Notes: generated by a model from the letters alone, not told the origin. Shown: positions 8,001-14,408, numbered from the stretch's first letter. The stretch is 15,305 nt of DNA from Gammaproteobacteria bacterium (GCA_020630145.1 JAHDBX010000009.1:1-15305); one strand, 5' to 3'. Program-made: numbers and translations.

Positions 8001-9739
8001 CGATATCAATCAGTTATGCTGATGGACAAGGTAAAACTTTTACTTATGATGCAAACGGTAACCGCTTGTCTGCTACGGTCGTTGACACGCTAGGCGTGGC
8101 CAGTACAACGACTTATACCTATGACTCACGCGACCGCCTCTTAAGTGAAGTGAAGCCAGATGGGCATGTGCTTAGCTATCAGTATGATAATGTTGGTAAC
8201 CGCCTCGAAATGAGGGTCACTAAGCCCGATAGCAGTGAAGAAGTGACACGTTATACTTTTGATCAGTTGAACCGCTTAGAGACTGTAACTGACCCAGCAG
8301 GTGCGGTAACCAGTTATATCTATGATGCGCATGGCAATATGATTAGCGTGAGTTACCCTAATAATACTGTTCACCTGTATAACTATGATGCATTACATCG
8401 TGTGATTGGTGTGCAGCAGTTTGATGGTGTAGGTGCTTTGCAGGAGAACTATAGCTATACATTAGATGCTATGGGCAAAGTCATCAGTGCTTTTGAGTTA
8501 GGTGGACGTTCAGTAACGTATGCTTACGATAATGCAAATCGTGTTGTGCAGGAAGTGATTGTAGATGCCGTGAATGGTAATCATACGGCTAACTACTTCT
8601 ATGATAGTGTAGGCAACCGTGTTCGTTTGAATGCTAATGGCACAAATCTAAACTACCTGTATGATGATAATGATCGTTTGACACAAGTTGGTAGTACGCT
8701 GTTTACCTATGATAATAACGGTAATACCTTAACGGAAACGGTCGGTACAGATACGACTAGTTACAGTTATGATGCGAGCAATAAGCTTTCATCTGTTGTT
8801 AAACCATCATTGGTTAGCTTTGATTTCACTTATGATGCGGATGATAACCGAATTGCCAAAACTGAAGGCGGCAATCAAGTCAGTTATCTGATCGATCGTA
8901 ATAGAAAATATGCTCAGGCTATACTGGAAAGTGATGGCGCAAGTGAGACAAGCTACACATATGGGCATGATCTGGTTAGTCAGCGAGTTGATGGTCAAGA
9001 TCAATACTATCATTATGATCGTAAAGGCACGGTAAAATCCTTAACCAATGCCGCGAGTAATGAGGTTGTACGTTATAACTATGATGCTTATGGTGTGTTG
9101 CTCAATCAAGCGGGTACAGCGCAAAATAGTCATCGTTATACCGGTGAGTACTTCGATGAAGATCTGGGGCACTATTACCTGAGAGCGCGTAATTATAACC
9201 CAACTACAGGCCGCTTTACGCAGATGGATACTTGGGAAGGTGATACAGGAAGGCCTGCAAGCTTAAATAAATACGTATATGCACATTCTGATCCTGTTAA
9301 TAATGTTGATCCGAGTGGTAGAGCTATAGCGATTAACATGGCCTTTACCATGAGCATTTCAATACGCTTGGCTTATGTGGTTGTTGGTTTAAAAATCGCC
9401 GTAGCGGTGCTTGCTTTACATATTGCTGCTGACCTTATTCATACCGGTATTATGATGATGGTTAATTCAAACGCAGGGCGTTACCCGGCAAACAGTCAGG
9501 CTGATATGGAACATCAGCATTATAAAGACTTCTGTGATAAGCAGCGGCCATCTAAAGGTGGCGGTAGAAAAGATTGTGCGGCGCTGCTGAGTAGAATTAA
9601 ACATATGTTGCAGTGTATTTCTCTGGTAGAGAACTGGGATGCCAGATGGGCTCCAGGTCGACATAGGGGTAACCGAATTATGCAGCATAGAAATTCACTA
9701 AGAAAACTTAGAGGTGATTATGCTAAACATTGCACATAG
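1838..9739 (+). CDS. Giant Ig-repeat / RHS-repeat protein with C-terminal toxin-like tail (downstream part of interrupted gene)
   Basis: This continues the frame of the preceding CDS after the amber codon; the first available start is ATG 1838, in the middle of an Ig-like repeat, with no good ribosome binding site (AGAGG lies 14 bases away) and no signal peptide. It is therefore better read as the body of an interrupted gene than as an independent one. Domains in order: the rest of repeat 1 and repeats 2-12 of a cadherin/He_PIG-like fold (to about 5023), an Ig-like module (about 5024-5300), a second one (about 5318-5590; PPVINITAP), the RHS entry region (about 5612-6170; GIPMTVIRKYDSR, GAAWNL), a YD-repeat shell (about 6175-8986), the RHS core domain (about 9005-9322; YDRKGTVKSLT, HYYLRARNYNPTTGRF, NNVDPSGR) and a 138-residue variable tail (9323-9736). 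RHS proteins of this type form a hollow shell around a C-terminal effector released by self-cleavage near the core motif. With the signal peptide in the upstream piece, the intact protein would be exported and surface-bound or secreted. Confidence 0.85.
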   Translation: MVIDPTDGQISWTPINAQVGEQLVVVRVIDNQGDFVEQIFAVTVSNVNQSPVISSVPDLAVTELQLYSYQINAVDPDLGDVLTYALTNSPTGMTIDAATGLVSWTPQVGQQGSVNVAVRVQDAAGLFDTQSFTLVVSEFNLSPNITSGPVAEATATLLYSYQVTATDGNNDPLTFSLGEFPEGMVIDALSGLVSWTPTDAQIGSHPVTVIATDPRGGAGSQSFTIIVEELNVAPSIDTTSLPDANEDQLYVQTLLASDANTGDSIAYTVSSGPTSLRIDANTGEIRWLPVSNNVGANSVTLRVTDIDGLFDEQTFTINVVNSDDAPVITSEAPLSGNPDELYAYQVEASDADGGVLTYSLTEAPAGMLIDTAGLINWTPLATQAGTQQVAIRVTDTTGLFVEQSFAVSVGASSVPLAPQILSLPFTEAVTDTTYQYQLFVNDPNNDVLTYALDVAPQGLSINPNNGLINWVPANTQIGAQAVVVRVTDPGGLFDTQSFAINVTDVPANNPPSISSIPDTSATENIQYIYNVVAADSDGNALSYSLDNAPDGMSVDSAGVVTWTPTTAQQGLNNVVIRVDDGSGAYATQTYSIAVSGAAVVNQPPSISSVPDTLATENTLYTYNVVATDSDGNTLAYSLDDAPSGMTIDSNGMVTWTPTTAQQGLNNVVVRVDDGNGAYATQTFSIAVGSVVVNQSPVITSSPAQTATLNNVYTYAVIAIDSDGDSLSYNLTSSPAGMNIVASSGAITWTPNAAQLGVNNVAVNVQDGNGGSATQTFSIVVGSATVNQSPVITSSPVSLATFNNVYTYNVSALDSDGDVLSYSLTSSPVGMTIVASNGAISWTPNATQLGVNNVTVTVQDNNGGAATQTFSITVGGAPGDLSPVISTLPDTTASTGVAYSYDMDAIDPQGNALVYSLQSAPLGMSIDAATGVVSWTPDAAQLGANDVVIRAATQTGEFATQTFAITVDGGSANQSPIITSFPSTLAKAGEEYRYSVLATDADADTLSFALLTMPAGMVIDNSSGEIVWTPSQDQVGTNAVSIRVDDANGGIATQEFVVVVSESLLVASDTERPIVILNLSADSAAANDNITISLTAIDNVAIATQELLVDGAPVALNSAGQAVFTSSTAGTFAVEAIVMDAAGNQGSANGELTFTVDTGDTTPPVINITAPAESTILAEASNIIGSVTDDNLSRYVVDYSIQGANDYLRLVEQTTAVTDDVLATFDPTTLRNGFYDIRITAEDTNGNVSVETIIYEADGEAKIGHFSLQDTDLNISVAGIPMTVIRKYDSRDKSTGDFGAAWNLQINNIEISENGPLGIGWRQTVGSSFFFPVYQLSPTREHKVTVTFPDGRVDEFGVGLSPASSVLFPFGTLIGTSLEFTPLGDTASSLVALDNVRGTPQVNADSSVQILNGSFFSTTDVLNPTRYQLTDDDGTVYIISQETGLEKLTDTNGNTLTIGRNGIIHSSGKSIVFTRDSADRITTITDPNNNVISYEYDFYGDLVGMTNRSGDKTTFKYNSSHGLIELIDPRGVSLTRNEYDEDGRLVAVIDPDGNRTEITTDIASRQQTVTDRLGNSKIIAYDANGYVTSETDALGNTKSYTYDALGRINSETDALGNTTSRTFDVAGNILTETDALGNVASKVFDASGRELSFTDVRGNTATNTYDARGNLLSTTDAAGNVTSFTVNGSGLPTTIVNAFGDTTNYTYDAFGNVSQSVNSLGHVMSFTRDQNGNVLTRTVKRTLADGSEANDITQYTYDEQDRVISETDPLGNIEYTEYDAVGNVVAKIDALGRRMEMFYDGNNRLIEKRYPDGLSELSTYDAEGNKLTHADRNGNVTQHVYDAAYRLIRTVHPDGSEELMEYDAAGRMTATIDANGNRTSYEYDANGRNTRIVDALGGEQLMEYDAAANMTKQTDANGNETFFTYNELGLMLQTSLADGNSITQTFNVNRLATTVNQLGQVTQNTYDLEGRLISVQDPLGDITRYTYDEADNRTSQTDAEGKLTLWSYNALNQQTAESLPLGHTKTSVYDAVDRLVSQTDFNGDATTYSFDVNDRPISISYADGQGKTFTYDANGNRLSATVVDTLGVASTTTYTYDSRDRLLSEVKPDGHVLSYQYDNVGNRLEMRVTKPDSSEEVTRYTFDQLNRLETVTDPAGAVTSYIYDAHGNMISVSYPNNTVHLYNYDALHRVIGVQQFDGVGALQENYSYTLDAMGKVISAFELGGRSVTYAYDNANRVVQEVIVDAVNGNHTANYFYDSVGNRVRLNANGTNLNYLYDDNDRLTQVGSTLFTYDNNGNTLTETVGTDTTSYSYDASNKLSSVVKPSLVSFDFTYDADDNRIAKTEGGNQVSYLIDRNRKYAQAILESDGASETSYTYGHDLVSQRVDGQDQYYHYDRKGTVKSLTNAASNEVVRYNYDAYGVLLNQAGTAQNSHRYTGEYFDEDLGHYYLRARNYNPTTGRFTQMDTWEGDTGRPASLNKYVYAHSDPVNNVDPSGRAIAINMAFTMSISIRLAYVVVGLKIAVAVLALHIAADLIHTGIMMMVNSNAGRYPANSQADMEHQHYKDFCDKQRPSKGGGRKDCAALLSRIKHMLQCISLVENWDARWAPGRHRGNRIMQHRNSLRKLRGDYAKHCT
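6175..8986 (+). repeat. YD/RHS repeat shell
   Basis: About two dozen or more diverged repeats of the form D-A-x-G-N-x-T-x-x-x-Y-D-A-x-G-R-x-x follow one another, for example TDALGNTKSYTYDALGRINS and TDALGNTTSRTFDVAGNI. These are RHS/YD repeats, which in TcC and RHS toxins build a spiral beta-sheet cocoon. The repeats near 6550-6900 (DALGN units) are the most regular; those after 8000 are more diverged. No break or frameshift was seen in the stretch. Confidence 0.9.
9323..9736 (+). other. Variable C-terminal tail of the RHS protein: hydrophobic segment plus four-Cys basic domain (putative toxin)
   Basis: This 138-residue tail follows the DPSGR motif that ends the RHS core, the place where polymorphic toxins exchange their effector domain. 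The first part (about 9338-9460) is a long hydrophobic stretch with YVVVGLKIAVAVLALHIAA and GIMMMV, long enough to cross a membrane once or twice. The second part is basic and carries four cysteines (FCDKQ, KDCAALL, LQCIS and KHCT at the very end) and a W-D-A-R-W-A-P-G-R-H-R-G-N-R motif. I recall similar W-D-x-x-W-x-x-G-R-H tails on other RHS proteins but cannot name the family or its activity. No catalytic motif that I can assign is visible. A toxin role is inferred from position only. Confidence 0.5.
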
Positions 9740-9785
9740 TGATAAAAAAAACTTGTTCTAGAGTTTAAGCAGTTTTCACTATTAG

Positions 9786-9814
9786 AAGGCCTTGTTATAA
9801 CAAGGCCTTTTTTT
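9786..9814 (+). terminator. Intrinsic terminator after the RHS gene
   Basis: A perfect inverted repeat, AAGGCCTTGTTA followed by TAACAAGGCCTT (9786-9809), folds into a stem of about 10 base pairs around a small TTAT-type loop and runs into seven Ts (9808-9814). It lies 47 bases after the RHS stop codon. There is no matching A tract on the left side, so it should act mainly on + strand transcripts. The 46 bases before it hold a weaker, bulged pairing, ATAGTG (9736-9741) plus AAAACT (9748-9753) against AGTTTTCACTAT (9771-9782), overlapping the stop codon. Confidence 0.9.
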
Positions 9815-9830
9815 ATGCTTATTGGTAGTG

Positions 9831-9859
9831 CTTATGCTTAAGTTCAATAAGTGTATAAT
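9831..9859 (+). promoter_or_regulatory. Probable promoter of the matB-lysE unit
   Basis: A consensus TATAAT lies at 9854-9859. The best spaced -35 position, 17 bases upstream (9831-9836, CTTATG), is poor. Transcription would start near 9866, giving a leader of about 20 bases. That leader has no clear Shine-Dalgarno sequence before the ATG at 9888, but contains a 12-base AT-rich palindrome TATCATATGATA (9871-9882). The position just after a strong terminator supports a new transcription start here. Confidence 0.45.
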
Positions 9860-9887
9860 ACGCTGATTAATATCATATGATACTTTT

Positions 9888-11405
9888 ATGTCTACACATA
9901 ACTCTAATTTATATGCGTATATTGAAACAGTAATCAATCGTTATGCGACAAAAACAGCTTTATTAGATCACAATAATAGGGCTTGGCGTTATTGCGATAT
10001 TGATGACCTATCGGCAAAATTTGCAAACGGTTTGTTAACAGCAGGCTTGCAAATAGGCGATAGAGTTTCAGTGCAGGTTGATAAGTCGCCTGAAGCATTA
10101 TGCTTGTATTTAGCCTGTTTACGAGCAGGCTTTGTTTTTCATCCGCTCAATATGGCATATCAATCAAGCGAATTAGCTTTTTTGCTTGGCGATGCTGCGC
10201 CAGCAGCGATTGTTTGTGCAGCAAAGAATAAGTCATTAATGGAAGGCTTTGCTGTTGGTTGTACAACTTTATTGACCTTGGATGCTAATGGCCAAGGCTC
10301 GTTAATGGAGCTGTCAAGCGCAATGCTTTCTGATTATAAGACCGTTATCAGTCAACAGGATGATTTGGCAGCCTTATTGTATTCATCGGGTACAACCGGG
10401 CAGCCCAAAGGCATTATGCTCAGTCATGGTAATTTATTAGGTAATGCGCAATCACTGATTGAGGCTTGGGGCTTTACTAATCAAGATCATTTGCTACATG
10501 CTCTGCCGGTATATCATGTGCACGGTTTATTTATAGCTTTAGGCTGTGTATTGCTTAGTGGGGCATCTATGCGTTGGTTGCCCGCTTTTAAAGCCCAACA
10601 AGTGATCGAATATTTGCCTAGTTGTACCGTTATGATGGGCGTACCCACATATTACACGCGCTTATTGGCGGATGAAAGTTTTACAAAAGATACAGCTAGC
10701 AATATTAGAGTTTTTATTTCTGGTTCAGCGCCGTTGTTAGATGAAACGTTTACTGCATTTGAAGAGCGTACAGGTAAAACTATATTAGAGCGTTATGGTA
10801 TGACTGAAACTAATATTAATACCTCTAACCCCTTATCAGGTAAGCGTAAAGCGGGTTCTGTTGGCTTGCCACTGCCTAATGTTGAAATTAGAGTGGTTGA
10901 TGAGAATAACAATATGCTTGCGCAAGGTGAAATTGGCAGTGTGCAAGTAAAAGGGCCTAATGTTTTTAAGGGGTATTGGCATTTGCCTGAGAAAACGGCA
11001 GGGGCATTTACGCCAGATAATTTTTTTGATACGGGTGACAAAGGGCTAATTGATAAAGATAACTATTTATCAATAGTTGGTCGAGAAAAAGATATGGTTA
11101 TTAGTGGTGGTTTAAATATTTATCCTAAAGAAATAGAACTGCTTATTGATACCTTGCCAACCGTATTAGAGTCAGCGGTTGTTGGTGTGCCGCATGCTGA
11201 TTTTGGTGAGGCAGTATTAGCGGTAATTGTGAATAATGATGCGATGATTACAGTAAGAGAAGATGTTGTTCACTTTCTAAAAACGCAAATTGCCAACTTT
11301 AAAGTGCCAAAGCATGTTGTGTTTGTTGATGAGCTGCCTCGTAATGTGATGGGTAAAGTACAAAAAAATATTTTGCGGCAGCAGTTTGCTGAGATTCTTA
11401 GTTAA
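9888..11405 (+). CDS. matB: Malonyl-CoA synthetase, AMP-binding acyl-CoA synthetase family (MatB-like)
   Basis: This 505-residue protein has the full ANL adenylate-forming fold. The P-loop-like motif YSSGTTGQPKG is at residues 165-175, HVHGLF at 210-215, the adenine/acyl motif ERYGMTETN at 301-309, the hinge region GREKDMVISGGLNIYPKE late in the protein, and the C-terminal catalytic Lys in NVMGKVQK (about K490). HALPVYHVHGLF, ERYGMTETNINTSNP, VKGPNVFKGYW and PRNVMGKVQKN closely resemble the malonyl-CoA synthetases (MatB/ACSF3), which make malonyl-CoA from malonate, CoA and ATP through a malonyl-AMP intermediate in the cytoplasm. Length matches the family. Malonyl-CoA made this way could feed fatty acid or polyketide synthesis. 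No malonyl-CoA decarboxylase or malonate transporter gene is next to it; the partner is a LysE-type exporter 5 bases downstream. Methylmalonate or another short dicarboxylate remains a possible substrate. Confidence 0.85.
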   Translation: MSTHNSNLYAYIETVINRYATKTALLDHNNRAWRYCDIDDLSAKFANGLLTAGLQIGDRVSVQVDKSPEALCLYLACLRAGFVFHPLNMAYQSSELAFLLGDAAPAAIVCAAKNKSLMEGFAVGCTTLLTLDANGQGSLMELSSAMLSDYKTVISQQDDLAALLYSSGTTGQPKGIMLSHGNLLGNAQSLIEAWGFTNQDHLLHALPVYHVHGLFIALGCVLLSGASMRWLPAFKAQQVIEYLPSCTVMMGVPTYYTRLLADESFTKDTASNIRVFISGSAPLLDETFTAFEERTGKTILERYGMTETNINTSNPLSGKRKAGSVGLPLPNVEIRVVDENNNMLAQGEIGSVQVKGPNVFKGYWHLPEKTAGAFTPDNFFDTGDKGLIDKDNYLSIVGREKDMVISGGLNIYPKEIELLIDTLPTVLESAVVGVPHADFGEAVLAVIVNNDAMITVREDVVHFLKTQIANFKVPKHVVFVDELPRNVMGKVQKNILRQQFAEILS

Positions 11406-11410
11406 CGTTT

Positions 11411-12034
11411 ATGCTTAACTGGGTATTACTATCAGCCTTTATCCCTACTTTTTTCTTGGTGTCTATAACACCGGGTATGTGTATGACTTTGGCAATGTCA
11501 TTAGGTATGACAATAGGCGTTAAAAAATCTTTATGGATGATGGCCGGGGAATTAATCGGTGTTGCCATCGCTGCCATTTTTACAATAATGGGCATAGCCG
11601 CCGTCATGCTAAAGTTTCCTTTATTGTTTACGGTATTTAAATTTGTTGGTGCAGCTTATTTACTATTTTTAGGTCTACAATTATGGCGCTCAAAAGGCAA
11701 ATTGGCATTAGATGATTTCTCTGACAATGTGACTGATATAAGTCGAAAAAGCTTGGTCTGGCAGGGCTTTATTACGGCTGTTGCTAACCCCAAGGGTTGG
11801 GCATTTTTTATTGCTTTATTACCACCTTTTATTGCACCTGACTATCCTTTGATGTTTCAGTTGCCAGCACTCATTGTCATTATATTAATTCTAGAATTTC
11901 TATGTTTGCTAATCTATGCGAGTGGAGGAAAGTCTTTGCGTTTACTGCTGAAAAATAAAAATAATGTAAAGCTTATTAATCGTATAGCGGGTACATTAAT
12001 GATGGGCGTAGGTGTTTGGTTAATAGCCAGCTAG
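11411..12034 (+). CDS. LysE/RhtB family amino acid exporter
   Basis: This 207-residue, very hydrophobic protein has about six membrane segments and the features of the LysE/RhtB family: a T-P-G motif after the first helix (residues 20-22), the K-F-V-G-A-A-Y-L-L-F-L-G segment (77-88), and NPKGW (126-130) leading into FFIALLPPF. Members export amino acids or related small molecules from the cytoplasm across the inner membrane, driven by the proton gradient; the substrate cannot be read from sequence. Its ATG is 5 bases after the matB-like stop codon with no obvious Shine-Dalgarno sequence, so translation is probably coupled to that gene. Its stop is 3 bases from the stop of the convergent kinase gene. 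Confidence 0.85.
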   Translation: MLNWVLLSAFIPTFFLVSITPGMCMTLAMSLGMTIGVKKSLWMMAGELIGVAIAAIFTIMGIAAVMLKFPLLFTVFKFVGAAYLLFLGLQLWRSKGKLALDDFSDNVTDISRKSLVWQGFITAVANPKGWAFFIALLPPFIAPDYPLMFQLPALIVIILILEFLCLLIYASGGKSLRLLLKNKNNVKLINRIAGTLMMGVGVWLIAS

Positions 12035-12037
12035 TTT

Positions 12038-12892
12038 TTACTCTTCATGTAAAGCGCGTAAGCGTTCTTGCCTTGCCTGTTCTTCTTCAAAAGCAGCTTT
12101 TATTTCTAGCATAACGCTATCAACGTCAGCGGTGTTTTGTGTTTCAGTGAACTTACCCGTTACTTGGCTATCAGGTTGCAGTTCACCTTCTTCATAAAGC
12201 GCCCATATTTCTTTGGCATACTGCATACTTAATAAAGAAGGTTCATACTGCCCATAGTAATTTTGCATGTTTTCTATATCGCGTTGTAACATGCTGAAAG
12301 CATTATTGTTGGCCGCTGCGTCTACGGCTTGTGGCAGGTCAATGATTACAGGGCCCTCTTGATCAACAAGAACGTTAAACTCGGATAGGTCACCATGTAC
12401 TATACCAGCGCAGAGCATCTTTATTACGTATTGCATCATTATGGAATGGTCTTCATAAGCTTGCTCGGCACTCATACTGACATCGTCTAGCCTTGGTGCA
12501 ACGTCACCATTTTCATCAGTGATAAGTTCCATTAGCAGTACGCCGTCAAAGCAGCCATAAGGTTTCGGCACTCTTACACCGGCGTTAGCCAATTTATATA
12601 GTGCATCAACCTCGGCATTTTGCCAAACTTCTTCTTGTTGTTTGCGGCCAAATTTAGAACCTTTTTCCATAGCACGTGCGCGACGTGAATTGCGGACTTT
12701 GCGGCCTTCTTGATATTGTACGGCTTTTTTAAAATTACGCTTGGATGCTTCTTTATACACTTTTGCACAGCGTATGTTATTGCCGCAGCGAACAATAAAG
12801 ACGTCAGCTTCTTTGCCGCTCATTAGCCGGCTAAGTACTTCATCAATTAAGCCATCTTCTACTAATGGTTGTATACGTTTGGGTGTTTTCAT
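12038..12892 (-). CDS. RIO1-family serine protein kinase
   Basis: The 284-residue protein shows the compact RIO kinase domain: a glycine-poor ATP loop MSGKEADVF (residues 24-32), the ATP-binding Lys in CAKVYK (K44), the catalytic loop HGDLSEFNVLV (166-176, catalytic D168), and the metal-binding D185 in VIIDLPQAV. A basic stretch follows the ATP loop (about residues 49-84), as in other RIO1 proteins. The last 40 residues are charged (EEEQARQERLRALHEE) and probably helical. Bacterial stand-alone RIO1 proteins of this size are widespread in gammaproteobacteria (PA4780-like), but their targets are poorly known. The 88-base gap to the next gene upstream and the promoter-like site there suggest separate transcription. 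Confidence 0.85.
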   Translation of the reverse strand: MKTPKRIQPLVEDGLIDEVLSRLMSGKEADVFIVRCGNNIRCAKVYKEASKRNFKKAVQYQEGRKVRNSRRARAMEKGSKFGRKQQEEVWQNAEVDALYKLANAGVRVPKPYGCFDGVLLMELITDENGDVAPRLDDVSMSAEQAYEDHSIMMQYVIKMLCAGIVHGDLSEFNVLVDQEGPVIIDLPQAVDAAANNNAFSMLQRDIENMQNYYGQYEPSLLSMQYAKEIWALYEEGELQPDSQVTGKFTETQNTADVDSVMLEIKAAFEEEQARQERLRALHEE

Positions 12893-12900
12893 ATTAACTA

Positions 12901-12930
12901 AGTATATGTAGTCATGTTATAGTTTTGCAA
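12901..12930 (-). promoter_or_regulatory. Possible promoter of the RIO kinase gene
   Basis: On the minus strand TTGCAA (12930-12925) and TATACT (12906-12901) are separated by 18 bases. Transcription would begin about 7 bases after the -10 box, practically at the ATG (12892), giving a leaderless or near-leaderless message, which fits the absence of a Shine-Dalgarno sequence before this start. A second -10-like box, TATAAC (12921-12916), lacks a usable -35. The rest of the 12893-12980 gap shows no convincing terminator for the flavoprotein gene. Confidence 0.35.
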
Positions 12931-12980
12931 ACTAATAAATTTTCTCTTGTGCTGTGCTTTTGACTTGAAGGCATGTATGC

Positions 12981-13517
12981 TTAATTATCGTTTAATAAAT
13001 TGGCTAAAGCGTGGTCGAGCTGTTCTTTTTTCTCAACCGCTCGTAAAGTATTCGTTTCTTGGTCAAAGTTTTCATGGAAGCTAGGTATAGATAAACTGCC
13101 TCTTATATCAGCTGCAAAATGTGGCGCCGATACTAAGGCTTGTTTAAGTACATTGGCTGCGCCACCTTTCCCGGGCGAGGTTGATAAAAATAAAGCAGGC
13201 TTATTACCAAAAACATCTCTAGTAATACGGCTACACCAGTCAAATAAATTTTTATATGCTGCAGTATATGAGCCGTTATGCTCTGCGAATGAGATAATAA
13301 GAGCATCAGCTGAAGATATTTTAGATAAAAAATCCAAGGCCGCTTGAGGTTGGCCTAAATCTTTTTCTTTGTCTTCGCTAAACAACGCTATTTCATAGTC
13401 ATTTAAATCTAATGTTTCTCTATCTACGTTTTGTAACTGAGAGGCCGCATAACTCGCAAGCTTTTTATTGATGGAATTTTTGCTGCTGCTTGCGCCAAAG
13501 GCAATAATTTTCTTCAT
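12981..13517 (-). CDS. NAD(P)H-dependent FMN reductase-like flavoprotein
   Basis: The 178-residue protein has the flavodoxin-like fold of the NADPH-dependent FMN/azo/quinone reductase family. The FMN phosphate loop is GASSSKNSIN (residues 8-17). The central strand and FMN ring contact are ALIISFAEHNGSYTAAYKN (72-90), with NLFDW following, and a second flavin loop is LSTSPGKGGA (111-120). Such proteins reduce FMN, quinones or metals with NAD(P)H; the exact substrate cannot be assigned. A good ribosome binding site, AAGGAG at 13531-13526, sits 8 bases before the ATG and supports this start. The gene begins 34 bases after the M48 protease stop and is probably the last gene of that cluster. Confidence 0.8.
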   Translation of the reverse strand: MKKIIAFGASSSKNSINKKLASYAASQLQNVDRETLDLNDYEIALFSEDKEKDLGQPQAALDFLSKISSADALIISFAEHNGSYTAAYKNLFDWCSRITRDVFGNKPALFLSTSPGKGGAANVLKQALVSAPHFAADIRGSLSIPSFHENFDQETNTLRAVEKKEQLDHALANLLNDN

Positions 13518-13551
13518 TCTATATACTCCTTAATAAGCTGTTGGCTTAGAC

Positions 13552-14397
13552 CTACAAACTAGGTAAGTCTGTTAATTTATTGTTACTTATATTATTTGAC
13601 GAGAACTGTTTAGCCAGGTCCTTAATTCTTGAAATACGTTTTTTTGAGCTTGGGTGTGTGCTTAATATTTGCAGGTTCAGCGTAGTGTTGCTTTCTTTTT
13701 GCATACGTTCAAAAAAGTCATAACTACCTTTGGTGTGACCATAATAAGCATATAACGCTTCTAGCGCTAATTCATCGGCTTCACTTTCTTGTTTGCGACT
13801 AAAGTTAAGTGAAGTCAGTGTGCTTGTTGAATTTAATATCGCAGCAGCGCCACCATTGTCTATACTGCCACCAACAATAGCCATGCTTAAGCCAACAATA
13901 ACGCCGCTGCTGAGCGCTTTGATGGGGTGTCTAGCTTTAACATGCGCAATTTCGTGCGCAATAACCATGGCCAGTTCGTTTTCTGATTCAACGAAATCTA
14001 ATAGACCCTGATATATCAATATTTGACCATTTAATGTCGCGCCAGCATTAATAATGTCTGCGTCTATATAATTTACCTGAATTTGCATGTCAGCGGGTAA
14101 ATCCATATTACTCGCTAAATTTTTAGCAAGTGTAGTTAAGTAATGTTGTTTTTTCTCGGTATATTGATCTTGATCTTTGGTTTTAATAATATCGCTAAAT
14201 TCAAAAGTGTCAGGAAAAATATACTTTTCATATTTAAACGGAATATAGTGTGCAAAGGTTTGCGCAAAAAGATATACACTGGCAACAAAAACAACGAGAC
14301 TGCCTGAGATGCCAAGTGCTAAATAAATAAATTCTTTAAAGTGGTTCTCTTTAGTATAATTTATCTCTTCAGGTATTTTGGGGTTTGAGTATTCCAT
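13552..14397 (-). CDS. Membrane-anchored M48-family zinc metalloprotease
   Basis: This 281-residue protein carries the gluzincin motif HEIAH (residues 148-152: two zinc ligands and the catalytic Glu) and the third ligand Glu in ESEADELA (about E206). The family's late S-T-H-P-S-S-K-K-R-I segment is at 246-255. One strong membrane helix is near the N-terminus (about 25-46), and a second hydrophobic stretch (about 161-176) follows the active site. There is no signal peptide cleavage site, so it is probably anchored in the inner membrane by its N-terminal helix. M48 enzymes such as HtpX, BepA and LoiP act on damaged or misassembled envelope proteins. This protein resembles the stand-alone M48 domain, without the TPR repeats of BepA. 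It starts 11 bases after the stop of the membrane YbjQ-family gene, with only a weak ribosome binding site, so it is probably translationally coupled. Confidence 0.85.
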   Translation of the reverse strand: MEYSNPKIPEEINYTKENHFKEFIYLALGISGSLVVFVASVYLFAQTFAHYIPFKYEKYIFPDTFEFSDIIKTKDQDQYTEKKQHYLTTLAKNLASNMDLPADMQIQVNYIDADIINAGATLNGQILIYQGLLDFVESENELAMVIAHEIAHVKARHPIKALSSGVIVGLSMAIVGGSIDNGGAAAILNSTSTLTSLNFSRKQESEADELALEALYAYYGHTKGSYDFFERMQKESNTTLNLQILSTHPSSKKRISRIKDLAKQFSSNNISNNKLTDLPSL

Positions 14398-14408
14398 TAG
14401 AGTCTATT

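Noticed and set aside
12021..12060. Bidirectional terminator between the lysE-like and kinase genes
   Set aside because: Only a 4-base TAGC/GCTA pairing before five Ts is visible, too weak to call.
13000..13347. Plus-strand open frame of 115 codons
   Set aside because: It lies wholly opposite the FMN reductase-like gene, whose motifs are clear; the plus translation has no recognisable features.
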